A stretch of 34,294 nt of DNA from CAJBVG01 sp044337515 (GCA_044337515.1 JBIINK010000023.1:1-34294); one strand, 5' to 3'; positions 23,940 to 32,543 are shown, counted from the first letter of the stretch. Translations and numbers: made by a program. The notes: a model not told the origin generated them from the letters alone.

Positions 23940-25910
23940 ATGAACCCATTTGAACAATTGGGTGTCAGTCCGAAAGTTGTACAGGCAATTTCAGAACTCG
24001 GCTTTGTCTCGCCGACGCCTATACAGGAACAATCAATCCCCGTATTATTAAAGGGAGATCGCGACTTTGTCGGTCTGGCACAAACAGGAACAGGGAAAAC
24101 TGCCGCTTTTGGTATCCCACTGTTGGAACAGATAGATCTTCGCATCAATGGTCCGCAAGCATTAATCTTATGCCCTACGCGTGAGTTATGTTTACAGATC
24201 GCGAACGATTTAACAAATTTTAGTAAGCACATAGGCAATGTGAACATTGTTGCCGTTTATGGAGGTGCAAGTATCGTCAACCAATTACGCGACATCAAAC
24301 GCGGTGCCCACATTGTAGTGGCAACACCAGGTAGAATGCTCGATGTAATTAATCGTAAGGCGATAAATTTTTCAGAAGTAAAATTCGTGGTATTAGACGA
24401 AGCAGACGAAATGTTGAACATGGGCTTCCAAGAAGACATCAACAGCATTTTATCAACTACGCCTGATGAAAAATTCACTTGGTTATTTTCGGCTACGATG
24501 CCTGCAGAGGTACGTCGTATTGCGTCGAAATACATGGACAATCCGTTTGAGTTAACAGTTGGTACGAAAAATACTGGTAACGTTAACATCGAACACGAAT
24601 ACTACATTGTTCGTCCACGTGATAAATATGCAGCTTTAAAACGTATTGTAGATTACAATCCAGACATTTTTGCGATTGTATTTTCTCGTACAAAAATTGA
24701 GACACAAGAAATTGCAGAAGCGTTAATGAAAGACGGTTACAACGCAGATTCTTTGCACGGCGATTTATCGCAACAACAAAGAGATCGTGTTATGAAACGT
24801 TTCCGTGATCGTTCATTGCAAGTTTTAGTTGCTACAGATGTAGCTGCTCGTGGTATTGATGTTGAAAACGTTTCACACGTTATTCATTATTCTTTACCTG
24901 ATGAAATGGAGAATTACACACACCGTTCGGGTCGTACTGCACGTGCTGGTAAATCTGGTATTTCGATGGCATTAATTACATCAAAAGAAACTGGAAAAAT
25001 TCGTCAACTTGAAAAAGTCGTAGGAAAGAAATTCACATTAGCTGAAGTTCCTAATGGTTTTGATGTTTGCGAAAAACAATTATTCTCATTAGTACATCGT
25101 GTACATAGTGTAGAAGTAAATGACGCACAAATCGATCAGTACTTACCTCGTATTTATGCTGAATTTACAGACATGAGCAAAGAAGAAGTAATCAAAAGAT
25201 TTGCATCATTAGAATTCAATTCGTTCTTAGAATACTACAAGAAAGCTCCAGATTTGAATGCGAAAGCAGACGATTCTACAAGAGCAGAACGTGGTAACAT
25301 GAGAGAAAGTTCAACTACACATACTCGTTTATTTATCAACTTAGGTTCGGTAGATGAGTTCACACGTGGAGACATGTTAGGTTACATTTGTAACACTGCA
25401 GGTATCCGTGGTGATAAAGTAGGAAGAATCGATATCAAAGGTGTATTCTCATTCTTTGAAGTGGAGAACGACGTATTAGACCAAGTACAAACTGGATTTA
25501 AAAGTGCAGATTATGCTGGACGTAGTGTTCGTATTGAAATTTCACAAGATGGAGATCGCAGAAGTAGTGGCGGTGGACGAGGTGAAGGTGGCGGTGGACG
25601 TGAGCGCAAAGAAGGTGGCGGTAGTCGTGGTGGATACGGTGGTGGTGGAGAACGCAAATCTTATGGCGGTGGCGGAGGCGGTGGCCGATCTTATGGTGGC
25701 GGCGGAGGTAAATCATATGGTGGCGGTGGCGGAAGTCGCAGCGGAAGCTATAGTGGTGGAGAACGCGGTGGCCGTAGTGGTGCAGGAAGCTCTGATCGTG
25801 GTGGTAAATCATACGGTAGCGGTGGCGGAAGTCGCAGTACTGGTGGTGGCAGCTCTGATCGTGCTCCTCGTAAGCGCAGTGACGATGGCGATAAAGGCGG
25901 TCGTTGGTAA
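23940..25910 (+). CDS. DEAD-box RNA helicase with DbpA-type RNA-binding domain and Gly-rich tail
   Basis: The ATPase unwinds RNA duplexes; members of the DeaD/CsdA/DbpA group assist ribosome assembly and mRNA decay, often at low temperature. Motifs in order: Q motif (GFVSPTPIQEQSIP), motif I AQTGTGKT (47-54), PTREL, TPGR, DEAD, SAT, then in the second RecA domain VATDVAARGID and HRSGRTARAGK. A DbpA-like RNA-binding domain lies at about 460-540 (THTRLFINLGSVDEFTRGDM). From about 540 to 656 the protein is a low-complexity tail of Gly, Arg, Ser and Tyr (SYGGGGGG-type repeats), comparable to RGG boxes. A 12 bp stem terminator follows. It is a housekeeping gene in Bacteroidota. The symbol deaD would be reasonable, but I cannot separate it from close paralogues. 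Confidence 0.95.
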   Translation: MNPFEQLGVSPKVVQAISELGFVSPTPIQEQSIPVLLKGDRDFVGLAQTGTGKTAAFGIPLLEQIDLRINGPQALILCPTRELCLQIANDLTNFSKHIGNVNIVAVYGGASIVNQLRDIKRGAHIVVATPGRMLDVINRKAINFSEVKFVVLDEADEMLNMGFQEDINSILSTTPDEKFTWLFSATMPAEVRRIASKYMDNPFELTVGTKNTGNVNIEHEYYIVRPRDKYAALKRIVDYNPDIFAIVFSRTKIETQEIAEALMKDGYNADSLHGDLSQQQRDRVMKRFRDRSLQVLVATDVAARGIDVENVSHVIHYSLPDEMENYTHRSGRTARAGKSGISMALITSKETGKIRQLEKVVGKKFTLAEVPNGFDVCEKQLFSLVHRVHSVEVNDAQIDQYLPRIYAEFTDMSKEEVIKRFASLEFNSFLEYYKKAPDLNAKADDSTRAERGNMRESSTTHTRLFINLGSVDEFTRGDMLGYICNTAGIRGDKVGRIDIKGVFSFFEVENDVLDQVQTGFKSADYAGRSVRIEISQDGDRRSSGGGRGEGGGGRERKEGGGSRGGYGGGGERKSYGGGGGGGRSYGGGGGKSYGGGGGSRSGSYSGGERGGRSGAGSSDRGGKSYGSGGGSRSTGGGSSDRAPRKRSDDGDKGGRW

Positions 25911-25937
25911 TTGTACTTTAAGCAGTAAAATGAATAT

Positions 25938-25972
25938 AAACCATTCTGATCTTTTTCAGAATGGTTTTTTTA
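25938..25972 (+). terminator. Rho-independent terminator of the helicase gene
   Basis: Stem AAACCATTCTGA / TCAGAATGGTTT (12 bp), loop of 6 nt, followed by T residues. Its T tract touches the 3' end of the convergent metallohydrolase gene at 25970. Confidence 0.9.
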
Positions 25973-27631
25973 TTTCTTCATTTTATAAGTTACTCTAGAA
26001 AGTGAGGTTTGTAAAATCGCATTGTAAATTCCATCCGGTAATTCTGGAATATATAAATCAATAGTATTTAATCCGACTACTAACTTGGTATTTATATTGC
26101 TAATTTCTTTACCATTGATATCTGTGAATTGTATAGTAGCATCCATTGCGATTGGCGATTCTATAGAAAATCCTACCTGCCCTTCTCTGAAAATATGATT
26201 GTTGAATTTTAGTAAGTCTGATTTTATATTCGTTGCAATTAAATCCGAATAAGTATTGGCCCCATTCTTATCGATTTGATTTAATCGGTAATAGTTAATC
26301 CCAGCAAATGGTTTATTATCTAAAAAAGTATAGTTCGTAATTTCTCTGGAATTCATTTTACCAGCTAATACACCAATGATTTCAAAATGATTTCCATCAG
26401 CCGATCGTTCAATTTCAAAACGATTATTATTATATTCTGATGCAGTTGTCCAAGCAAGCTCTACACTTTTATCATTCTTTGTATTCGCTATAAAACGAGT
26501 TAATACAATAGGCAATGAAGCATCGTTTCTAGTGTACCAGATTGGAGATGTCCAAGCTTGATTTCCATCCGCTTGCGTTACTATGATGTAATAATATTTA
26601 GTTGACAGATTTGCCAGTGTATTATCAGTATACGTTAGGGTGTTGGAACTCGACACACTGGTTAAGGTAGTTGGTGTAGAACCACTCCCTGGTACTCCTG
26701 TCATTAAAGCAATAGAAGTCGTACTTTCTGCATCATCATCAACAATACTTACTGAAATAGTTGGGGTTCCCACTTGTGTAGTAATACTTCCCATTTGTTT
26801 ATTCGCAATGGTGTAAGTGATTTTTAAATTATAATCATCACTAGCATAAAATCTCATATTACGATAAGCGTCTGCAATATTAGATTTAGTTAATGAAGTG
26901 GCTAATACAACTGTTCTTCCTTGAGTTGTTCTCCCAAAGGTAGTATTGTGATTGTCGTGATCTATTGTAGGACCAACATGGTATCCTTTTTTTAGTAAAT
27001 CAGTGTAACGTGCGTTAAAGGTAGAAGTTGCTGGATTTGAATAGGTAGTATTGGTTGAAGTAGAGGGACCATTACGCATTGCCACACCTACTACTGCATC
27101 GTCCCAAACTGAATTATAAGTACCGGTAAAAATACCATCGTAATCAGATGCGTTTGGATGCGCCAAAGTGGCAAATGCACCCGAATGGTATTTGATAATC
27201 GGATATAAGCTGGTATAATCTCCCTTAGCCACTAAAATATCATACGCACCAGGATTCCATCCGATCAAGGAGTCGAATTCATAAATTAAAAAATGCCCGC
27301 CGGTAGAAATTGTCCCCCACTCCATGCCGTACATGCATACAAAAGTGCCATCTTGATTAGCTGCAGCGGTTTGAGATTTCAGAGCAGCCCAATTGGCTAA
27401 ACTCATATTAGTGCTTTCGTTATGATTATGTTCTGAAATACCTAGGAAATGCATATTGGTAGATAATTTCGCATAAGTATAAGCCGAAGATGGTGTAGGA
27501 GAATTACCATCATTATTCCCATCAGAGTAACCTGTATGAGAATGTAAGTTACCAAAGTAAAAATTATAAGTCTGGGCATTTGCCAAACTTATTATACCTA
27601 TTGTTGTTAATAATAATATTAGACGTTTCAT
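25970..27631 (-). CDS. Secreted PHP-type metallohydrolase (CehA/McbA-like) with T9SS sorting domain
   Basis: The 553-residue protein has a signal peptide ending ANAQ (20). A PHP-like metal-dependent hydrolase domain spans about 23-290: YFGNLHSHTGYSDG (His30 and His32), SEHNHNE, YGMEWGTISTGGHFLIY, LAHPNASDYDG, and GPTIDHDNH. Together these supply the His/Asp/Glu set for two or three metal ions as in CehA/McbA family phosphoesterases. A beta-rich domain follows, with a fibronectin-like part (about 375-460: VLTRFIANTKNDKSVELAWT), then a T9SS-type C-terminal domain ending in GIYNAIL and YKMKK. Start: ATG with GGAGAG upstream and a TATCTTTA box at 27648-27655. The substrate is unknown; phosphodiesters or phosphomonoesters are plausible. 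It converges with the helicase gene. Confidence 0.85.
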   Translation of the reverse strand: MKRLILLLTTIGIISLANAQTYNFYFGNLHSHTGYSDGNNDGNSPTPSSAYTYAKLSTNMHFLGISEHNHNESTNMSLANWAALKSQTAAANQDGTFVCMYGMEWGTISTGGHFLIYEFDSLIGWNPGAYDILVAKGDYTSLYPIIKYHSGAFATLAHPNASDYDGIFTGTYNSVWDDAVVGVAMRNGPSTSTNTTYSNPATSTFNARYTDLLKKGYHVGPTIDHDNHNTTFGRTTQGRTVVLATSLTKSNIADAYRNMRFYASDDYNLKITYTIANKQMGSITTQVGTPTISVSIVDDDAESTTSIALMTGVPGSGSTPTTLTSVSSSNTLTYTDNTLANLSTKYYYIIVTQADGNQAWTSPIWYTRNDASLPIVLTRFIANTKNDKSVELAWTTASEYNNNRFEIERSADGNHFEIIGVLAGKMNSREITNYTFLDNKPFAGINYYRLNQIDKNGANTYSDLIATNIKSDLLKFNNHIFREGQVGFSIESPIAMDATIQFTDINGKEISNINTKLVVGLNTIDLYIPELPDGIYNAILQTSLSRVTYKMKK

Positions 27632-27718
27632 TGATTTCTCTCCGTTTTAAAGATAATAAAAAAACATAAAAACCAATAACTACAATAGTATATAGACATC
27701 TACGTTAACATAGGAATT

Positions 27719-28198
27719 ATGAAAACATTTGCAATAATAATCAGTTTGGTATGTAGCTTACCGCTCGTAAGTTCTTGTCAACAAAGCACCCCTAAAAAAA
27801 TGGAAGACAATAAACAATACAACAAATTAACAGAGTATGAAAAATCTGTTATCATTAATAAACACACCGACCGCCCTTATACTGGTGAGTTAACTAGCAA
27901 CAAAGATAAAGGAACATACATCTGCAGACAATGCAACAATCCACTTTACCAATCGGATGCAAAATTTGATTCGAATTGCGGATGGCCAAGTTTTGATGAT
28001 GAAATTAAAGGTGCTGTAATTCGTGTTGATGATGCCGATGGAATGCGAACAGAAATTATTTGCAGTAATTGCAATGGTCACTTAGGACATGTTTTTTTAG
28101 GAGAAGGCTTCACTAATAAAAACACTAGACATTGCGTGAATTCTACTTCGATGATTTTTGTGCAGAAGGGGAAGGATTTGCCAGGGGTGATAAAGTAG
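27719..28198 (+). CDS. msrB: Peptide methionine-R-sulfoxide reductase, lipoprotein form
   Basis: MsrB reduces the R-form of methionine sulfoxide in oxidised proteins. The 159-residue protein begins with a signal peptide and lipobox (LVSSC, Cys20), so it is predicted to be a membrane-anchored periplasmic enzyme. The MsrB domain covers about 36-155: a zinc site of two CxxC pairs (Cys69/72 and Cys115/118), the segment FDSNCGWPSFDDEI, GHLGHVF, and the catalytic Cys139 in RHCVNS. The resolving Cys is probably Cys87. No MsrA domain is fused or adjacent. It is flanked by convergent ftsB/divIC, with a hairpin repeat between the two stop codons. Confidence 0.95.
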   Translation: MKTFAIIISLVCSLPLVSSCQQSTPKKMEDNKQYNKLTEYEKSVIINKHTDRPYTGELTSNKDKGTYICRQCNNPLYQSDAKFDSNCGWPSFDDEIKGAVIRVDDADGMRTEIICSNCNGHLGHVFLGEGFTNKNTRHCVNSTSMIFVQKGKDLPGVIK

Positions 28199-28200
28199 CC

Positions 28201-28226
28201 GTTCGTCGAAGCGTCCTCGTTTCGAC
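28201..28226. repeat. 26 nt REP-like hairpin, copy 2
   Basis: It starts GTTCGTCGAAGCGTCCTCG and matches the reverse complement of 1883-1908 at 24 of 26 bases. The larger inverted repeat GTTCGTCGAA (28201-28210) / TTCGACGAAC (28237-28246) adds a 10 bp stem between the convergent msrB and divIC stops, where it may serve as a shared terminator. Confidence 0.75.
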
Positions 28227-28248
28227 ATGCATTGTGTTCGACGAACTA

Positions 28249-28536
28249 CTACCTCACAATCACATAAACATCCTCATTGTCCTTCTTCATGAGGTATTTC
28301 TCGCGTGCGAATTTTTCGAGGAGAAGTTGATTGGTATTTAGTTCAATAATATCTTTGTTGAGTTTCTGGATATCTTTAATGTAGTATTCTCTATTCTGAC
28401 GAAGAGAATTGAGTTTAGAGATGTGCTGATATTGAGTGAAAATATCGTTTCTATCAAATAGTAACATCCAGACTAAAAAAGCCAATAAGCTGATGTAATA
28501 TTTGTTTTTAAAAAATCGAAGAATTCGTTGCCACAT
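28249..28536 (-). CDS. Septum formation initiator family protein (FtsB/DivIC)
   Basis: Small bitopic division proteins of this family form a complex with FtsL and FtsQ and recruit the septal peptidoglycan synthase. From the ATG at 28536 the product has 95 residues: a short basic cytoplasmic start (MWQRILRFFKNK), one transmembrane helix (about 13-28, YYISLLAFLVWMLLF), and a periplasmic coiled coil (about 35-80, LNSLRQNREYYIKDIQKLNK). The family's C-terminal FAREKYLMKKDNEDVYVI motif follows. The frame extends 8 codons upstream to a TTG, but that start lies inside the terminator of the preceding gene, so I prefer the ATG. It is convergent with msrB and appears to be a single gene. Confidence 0.88.
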   Translation of the reverse strand: MWQRILRFFKNKYYISLLAFLVWMLLFDRNDIFTQYQHISKLNSLRQNREYYIKDIQKLNKDIIELNTNQLLLEKFAREKYLMKKDNEDVYVIVR

Positions 28537-28553
28537 CTTTCTTAAAATTAAAA

Positions 28554-28583
28554 AAGGCAAATGACCGCTTGATCATCTGCCTT
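28554..28583 (-). terminator. Rho-independent terminator downstream of the VWA-like gene
   Basis: On the minus strand AAGGCAgATGA pairs with TCATtTGCCTT (11 bp, one G-U pair that exists only in the minus-strand RNA), loop TCAAGCGG, followed by TTTTTAATTTT. It lies 166 bp after the stop at 28749 and just before divIC. A CCGCTTG word at 28595-28601 is complementary to the loop and could form a competing structure. Confidence 0.75.
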
Positions 28584-28748
28584 AATTTTTAACCACAAGC
28601 GGGTTTCATGTTTTATGTTTCTAATACAAAGAAATATAATATTGAGGATATTCAATTTTATAATTTTCCACATATTAACATCAAATGTACTGAAAATTAA
28701 ACTTCTAAAGCAAATAATTTTTTTGAGTCGATTTAGTAATTGCTAGAA

Positions 28749-30833
28749 TTAATACGAGCCATGATACTTTCTAAGCAACCATTCTATCGATAAAAATGAA
28801 ATAAATAAAAAGAAAATCCACTTCAAACTAATCCATTCATCCGTCTTGTTTTCTTCGTAAGAAACAGTTTTGTAGTTTTTATTATTCAACAATTCATCTG
28901 CCAATAAATCCAAGTCTGTTGGCTTGTAAGCCTTAGCCCCACTAAGTTTCGACAACATTCGCATTGCATTAAAATCTGCAGTAGTATTCATCTCTTCTAA
29001 GTTATTTTTAACTACAGAAAACTTTCCTTTTACTTCAAATTTCTTATTCCCTAAACTTGTTTCTGCACTATAATTATACTCTCCAGATTCAATGGTTTCA
29101 ACTTCTAATTCGTACGATTTTTCTGTACGAGAAAACACAAAATCAAACGATTTATTCTGCTCATCCTTTAGTGTTAATTTCACTTCCGGAGTGTTGATAA
29201 GTTCGTAACTGTCGTTGTATAACTCCGAAACAAAGTGAATTTTATCGCCATGTTCGAAGGTAAACGATGGCAAACTAACTCTGAATTTTCGCTTATCATC
29301 TTTCGTCGATAAGTACTGAACAATCTTCGATAGCAGTTCGTCGAATAAAATGGCATTCCCTTTTATTCGCATATTTTCCATTCTCCATTTCCACAATCCT
29401 TCTGCCGGCATAATCGCATACTTTCTATTCCCTCTAATTCCAAAACTCAATAATGATTGATCGGTAGTTACTGCTCCGATTTTCTGAACCATTAAATTCT
29501 GTAAAACGTTTGATGGTTTATACGTACCAAAACATGCACTCAGTGGTGGCAATTCATTAATAAAACTTCCCCATTCAGTTGATAATACGAATCCAGTGAA
29601 ATCTTCTTTTAACACCGGAAGTACTTCATTAGAGGATGCTCTTGAATTTGCGATTTTCAATCCATAGTCATATCGATTAAATAAATCGATATATGATTGA
29701 TTACCTAATATTACCCACGATGGAATATTTTGCTTATCGATGTACGAAAACAAATTATTCATATTAGTAAACGAGCTCGGCAATTGATGTAAAATCAATA
29801 ACTGATATTTGGGCAGTTGATCAAACTGTAAATCATCAGCCATAATTAAATCAACCTGGTAATTTTCATTATGCTCTATAGATGATTTTATTGCCGCTAA
29901 ATCTGGATGAGGTGCGGCAGCTATTAATGCTATCTGTTGCTTGTTCTCTAACACTTCAATATAGAAATCGAATGTGTTGTTCTTCACATTAGTTTCTCCA
30001 GGTAGCACTTCTGCTTTAACCGTATATTTCTGTATACCGGGTTCAATAGCATTCAGCACTGCAGAAAATCTTATGTCCTGTTCATTTACATTTATATTCT
30101 GATTACTCGTCCAAATGATTTTGTTTTTATGTTCTATACGAAGCTTCGCAATTTTACCTTTCAAATCGAATGCATTTAAGCGCATCTCCACCATAAAATC
30201 GTTTTTCATATACACAATGTCATTGTGAATAACGTTTACGATTCTAAGGTCTCTTTTAGGGGTAGAATCGCCCATAAGTACCGTGTATATGGGACTTTGG
30301 ATTTGCTTTATGAATGAAGCAGGTTCCTGACCAGTATTATGCAATCCATCACTTGCTAGAACTATTGCAGCTAAATTTCTATTGCGATATGCATTAATCG
30401 ATTCTTGCAAAACCAGAGATAGATTGGATTTCCGATCGGCGAAATCAATTTCTTTATTTTCATTTAATGATGCGCCGAAACTAATATCCCTAACTTCAAA
30501 TTTCGAAGATAATTTATCGATGAACTTTTGACGTGCCGTTTTATAATCGTTTTCGTAAAATGATTTTTGATTATTAAGAAGAATTGATTGAGAATTATCT
30601 TGTGCGAAAAGTATAATTGGCTTTTCGAGGGTATGTTGTTTTCGAGTAATTAATGGAGAAAACAAAAACATCGACAATAGAAAAACCGTAAGTCCTCTCA
30701 GTATTGCTAATATTGTTCGTGTTTTTTTAGTGAACTTCGTTTCTGATCGGTATAGAATATACGAATACCCTACACCCAGCATCAAACAAGCTAAGAACCA
30801 TAGAAGAGAGTACTCTTGAAACTGAAAGCTCAT
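28749..30833 (-). CDS. VWA-like membrane protein (BatA/glutamine-amidotransferase-like architecture)
   Basis: The 694-residue protein has two N-terminal transmembrane segments (about 8-28 and 40-60), a large extracytoplasmic part, and a C-terminal transmembrane helix (about 668-687). Residues 73-200 look like a von Willebrand A domain: PIILFAQDNSQSI carries the MIDAS-type DxSxS (79-83) and IVLASDGLHNTG the later strand and Asp. A Rossmann-like segment (about 300-420, LLILHQLPSSF) resembles the class I amidotransferase-like domain often fused in this family, without an obvious catalytic Cys. Beta-sandwich-like sequence follows. The family is common in Bacteroidota but has no firm function. It is the third gene after fabG and the SIMPL protein (3 bp gap), and a terminator follows. 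Confidence 0.8.
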   Translation of the reverse strand: MSFQFQEYSLLWFLACLMLGVGYSYILYRSETKFTKKTRTILAILRGLTVFLLSMFLFSPLITRKQHTLEKPIILFAQDNSQSILLNNQKSFYENDYKTARQKFIDKLSSKFEVRDISFGASLNENKEIDFADRKSNLSLVLQESINAYRNRNLAAIVLASDGLHNTGQEPASFIKQIQSPIYTVLMGDSTPKRDLRIVNVIHNDIVYMKNDFMVEMRLNAFDLKGKIAKLRIEHKNKIIWTSNQNINVNEQDIRFSAVLNAIEPGIQKYTVKAEVLPGETNVKNNTFDFYIEVLENKQQIALIAAAPHPDLAAIKSSIEHNENYQVDLIMADDLQFDQLPKYQLLILHQLPSSFTNMNNLFSYIDKQNIPSWVILGNQSYIDLFNRYDYGLKIANSRASSNEVLPVLKEDFTGFVLSTEWGSFINELPPLSACFGTYKPSNVLQNLMVQKIGAVTTDQSLLSFGIRGNRKYAIMPAEGLWKWRMENMRIKGNAILFDELLSKIVQYLSTKDDKRKFRVSLPSFTFEHGDKIHFVSELYNDSYELINTPEVKLTLKDEQNKSFDFVFSRTEKSYELEVETIESGEYNYSAETSLGNKKFEVKGKFSVVKNNLEEMNTTADFNAMRMLSKLSGAKAYKPTDLDLLADELLNNKNYKTVSYEENKTDEWISLKWIFFLFISFLSIEWLLRKYHGSY

Positions 30834-30836
30834 TGA

Positions 30837-31559
30837 TTATTCGATTTCAAACGATGCATTAACCACTGCAGTCACTTCTTTCTGAATTGAAGACACATCA
30901 TTCATTCCATAATCACTCACCATGTTTGAATTTATAGGAGTAATTTGCAAAACACCCATGCGTGCATTGCGCATCGGTCCTAAAGTGGAGTTTGTTGCTA
31001 TCGCTATTTTCTGCGCTCTATTCATAGCGTCCTTAGCTGCTTCCGATTGAATTTCGATTTTTATTTCTGCAAGTTGTGTATAATAAAACTCCGGATTGAA
31101 AACCTGAAACTCTAATCCTTTAGCATATAAACTAGAAATGTCTAAGGAAATTTCTTTAATCAAATCCACATTATCCGATTCGATTTTAAAATTTTGCGTT
31201 GCATTATATCCAATAATACCACCTTGGTTTCCGTTGATGAATTGATATTGTGGGTAAATATTTATGGTTTCAAATGCAACTTCCTTGCCTTCAAAACCCT
31301 TTGTTTTCAAGTATTCTAGCAAAGCAGGTTTTTGAGAGTCGATTTTTCCAGCTGTTGCTTTCTGAGAACTTTCTGTTGCACTTAAAGCACCTCTTAAAAT
31401 TCCCAAGTCTGCCTTAATTTCTTTTTTTGCAGAGCCCGTTACCGTAATGGTTTGGTTCTCTCTTTTAATCGATTTCCAATTCATTGAAAAAACGAATACC
31501 GAAACTAATAACGATAATCCTATAATACCCGAAGGAATGATAAAGCGATTGTTTTGCAT
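30837..31559 (-). CDS. SIMPL domain (DUF541) protein
   Basis: The 240-residue protein has one N-terminal membrane segment (about 6-25) and a SIMPL domain (about 35-240): ITVTGSAKKEIKADLGILRG, FETINIYPQYQF, YNATQNFKIESDNVDLI, and the helix AAKDAMNRAQKIAIATNSTLG. SIMPL proteins form oligomeric rings in the periplasm or outer envelope. E. coli YggE has been linked to oxidative stress tolerance, but the biochemical role is not settled. It sits 12 bp after fabG and 3 bp before the VWA-like gene, so the three are one operon. Confidence 0.9.
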   Translation of the reverse strand: MQNNRFIIPSGIIGLSLLVSVFVFSMNWKSIKRENQTITVTGSAKKEIKADLGILRGALSATESSQKATAGKIDSQKPALLEYLKTKGFEGKEVAFETINIYPQYQFINGNQGGIIGYNATQNFKIESDNVDLIKEISLDISSLYAKGLEFQVFNPEFYYTQLAEIKIEIQSEAAKDAMNRAQKIAIATNSTLGPMRNARMGVLQITPINSNMVSDYGMNDVSSIQKEVTAVVNASFEIE

Positions 31560-31571
31560 ATTTCTTTACGA

Positions 31572-32318
31572 TTAGGTTAACATTCCACCACAAACAGAAA
31601 TTACTTGTCCGTTTACATAAGCACCCATATCTGATGCTAAGAACAATGCAACATTCGCTACATCTTCTGTTTCACCCATGCGTTGCAATGGTATCATTTT
31701 GCTCCATCCAGCAACAACATCTTGTGGTAAAGCATCCGTCATTTCTGTACGGATAAACCCTGGCGCAATAGCGTTACTTCTTATATTTCTAGATCCTAGT
31801 TCTTTCGCAATTGATTTGGTAAAGCCAAGTATACCTGCTTTTGAAGCTGCATAATTTGCTTGCCCTGCATTACCTTGTAAACCTACTATAGAACTCATGT
31901 TGATGAACACACCTGAACGTTGTTTCATCATTGGCTTCGATGCTGCTTTTGTTACGTTGAAAATAGATTTCAAGTTAGTATTGATTACATCATCCCATTG
32001 CTCTTCACTCATTCTCATCAACAAACCATCTTTCGTAATTCCTGCATTATTTACAACAATATCAATTGTGCCGAAGTCAGCAACAATTGAATTGATTAAC
32101 TCTTCTGCTGCTGCAAAATTCGATGCATCCGAACGATACCCTTTTACTTTAGTTCCTGCTGCCGACAATTCTTGCTCTAGCGCAACACCTTTCTCTACTG
32201 ATGATAAATAGGTGAATGCAATATTAGCTCCATGTGCAGCAAATACTTCTGCAATCTTTTTCCCTATACCTTTTGATGCTCCTGTAATGAGCGCTGTTTT
32301 TCCTTGTAGTAATTTCAT
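31572..32318 (-). CDS. fabG: 3-oxoacyl-[acyl-carrier-protein] reductase
   Basis: FabG carries out the first reduction of fatty acid elongation, turning 3-oxoacyl-ACP into 3-hydroxyacyl-ACP with NADPH. The 248 residues show the short-chain dehydrogenase pattern: cofactor motif TGASKGIG (12-19), NNAG (90-93), catalytic Ser143, Tyr156 and Lys160 in NYAASK, and the PGFIRTEM segment. The closing VNGQVISVCGGM is the usual FabG end. It is the first gene of the operon with the SIMPL and VWA-like genes. A TATTTTCG box (32339-32346, minus strand), one mismatch from the -7 consensus, lies 20 nt upstream. Behind it is the TCGAA tandem array. There are no other fab genes nearby. Confidence 0.96.
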   Translation of the reverse strand: MKLLQGKTALITGASKGIGKKIAEVFAAHGANIAFTYLSSVEKGVALEQELSAAGTKVKGYRSDASNFAAAEELINSIVADFGTIDIVVNNAGITKDGLLMRMSEEQWDDVINTNLKSIFNVTKAASKPMMKQRSGVFINMSSIVGLQGNAGQANYAASKAGILGFTKSIAKELGSRNIRSNAIAPGFIRTEMTDALPQDVVAGWSKMIPLQRMGETEDVANVALFLASDMGAYVNGQVISVCGGMLT

Positions 32319-32363
32319 GATGGCGTTGTTTATTTATACGAAAATACACTTTTTTGCGAAATG

Positions 32364-32460
32364 TCGAAGCGTCGAAATTGTCGAAGGGTCGAAGGGTCGA
32401 ATTTGTCGAAGTATCGAAATTGTCGAAGAGTCGAAATGTAGAAGAGTCGAAATTGTCGAA
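32364..32460. repeat. TCGAA tandem array, period about 8.4 bp
   Basis: Eleven TCGAA cores start at 32364, 32372, 32381, 32389, 32397, 32406, 32414, 32423, 32431, 32447 and 32456, plus a degenerate TAGAA at 32439. Spacing alternates between 8 and 9 bp. The unit is GTCGAAGG or GTCGAAAT. It lies between the sucD terminator and the fabG promoter. Confidence 0.9.
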
Positions 32461-32470
32461 GGGTAAAAAT

Positions 32471-32497
32471 AAAAAAAGCCCCGAGTTTCCCCGAGGC
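32471..32497 (-). terminator. Rho-independent terminator of sucD
   Basis: On the minus strand GCCTCGGG-GAAA-CTCGGGGC forms an 8 bp stem with two G-U pairs that are allowed only in this orientation. It is followed by seven T (32477 to 32471). Confidence 0.85.
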
Positions 32498-32499
32498 CG

Positions 32500-32543
32500 T
32501 ATAATATCACATTAACATATTATCACATTAACATATTAACATA
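32500..32543. repeat. TTAACATATTA words at the sucD 3' end
   Basis: Read on the minus strand, TTAATATGTTAATATGTTAA and so on begins at the sucD stop codon and runs up to the terminator. This is the same arrangement as after icd. Confidence 0.7.

Noticed and set aside
25498..25998. Frames with Val/Ala-rich or His/Arg-rich low-complexity proteins on both strands
   Set aside because: Shadows of the Gly-rich tail of the helicase in other frames (GGTGGC repeats).
27719..28248. Extra gene on plus strand at 28132-28341
   Set aside because: Overlaps msrB and the convergent divIC in another frame and includes the hairpin repeat; no domain.
28537..28560. Upstream TTG start of the FtsB/DivIC protein (MPFLILRK)
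   Set aside because: It lies in the T tract and stem of the preceding terminator; the ATG at 28536 gives the normal short cytoplasmic start.
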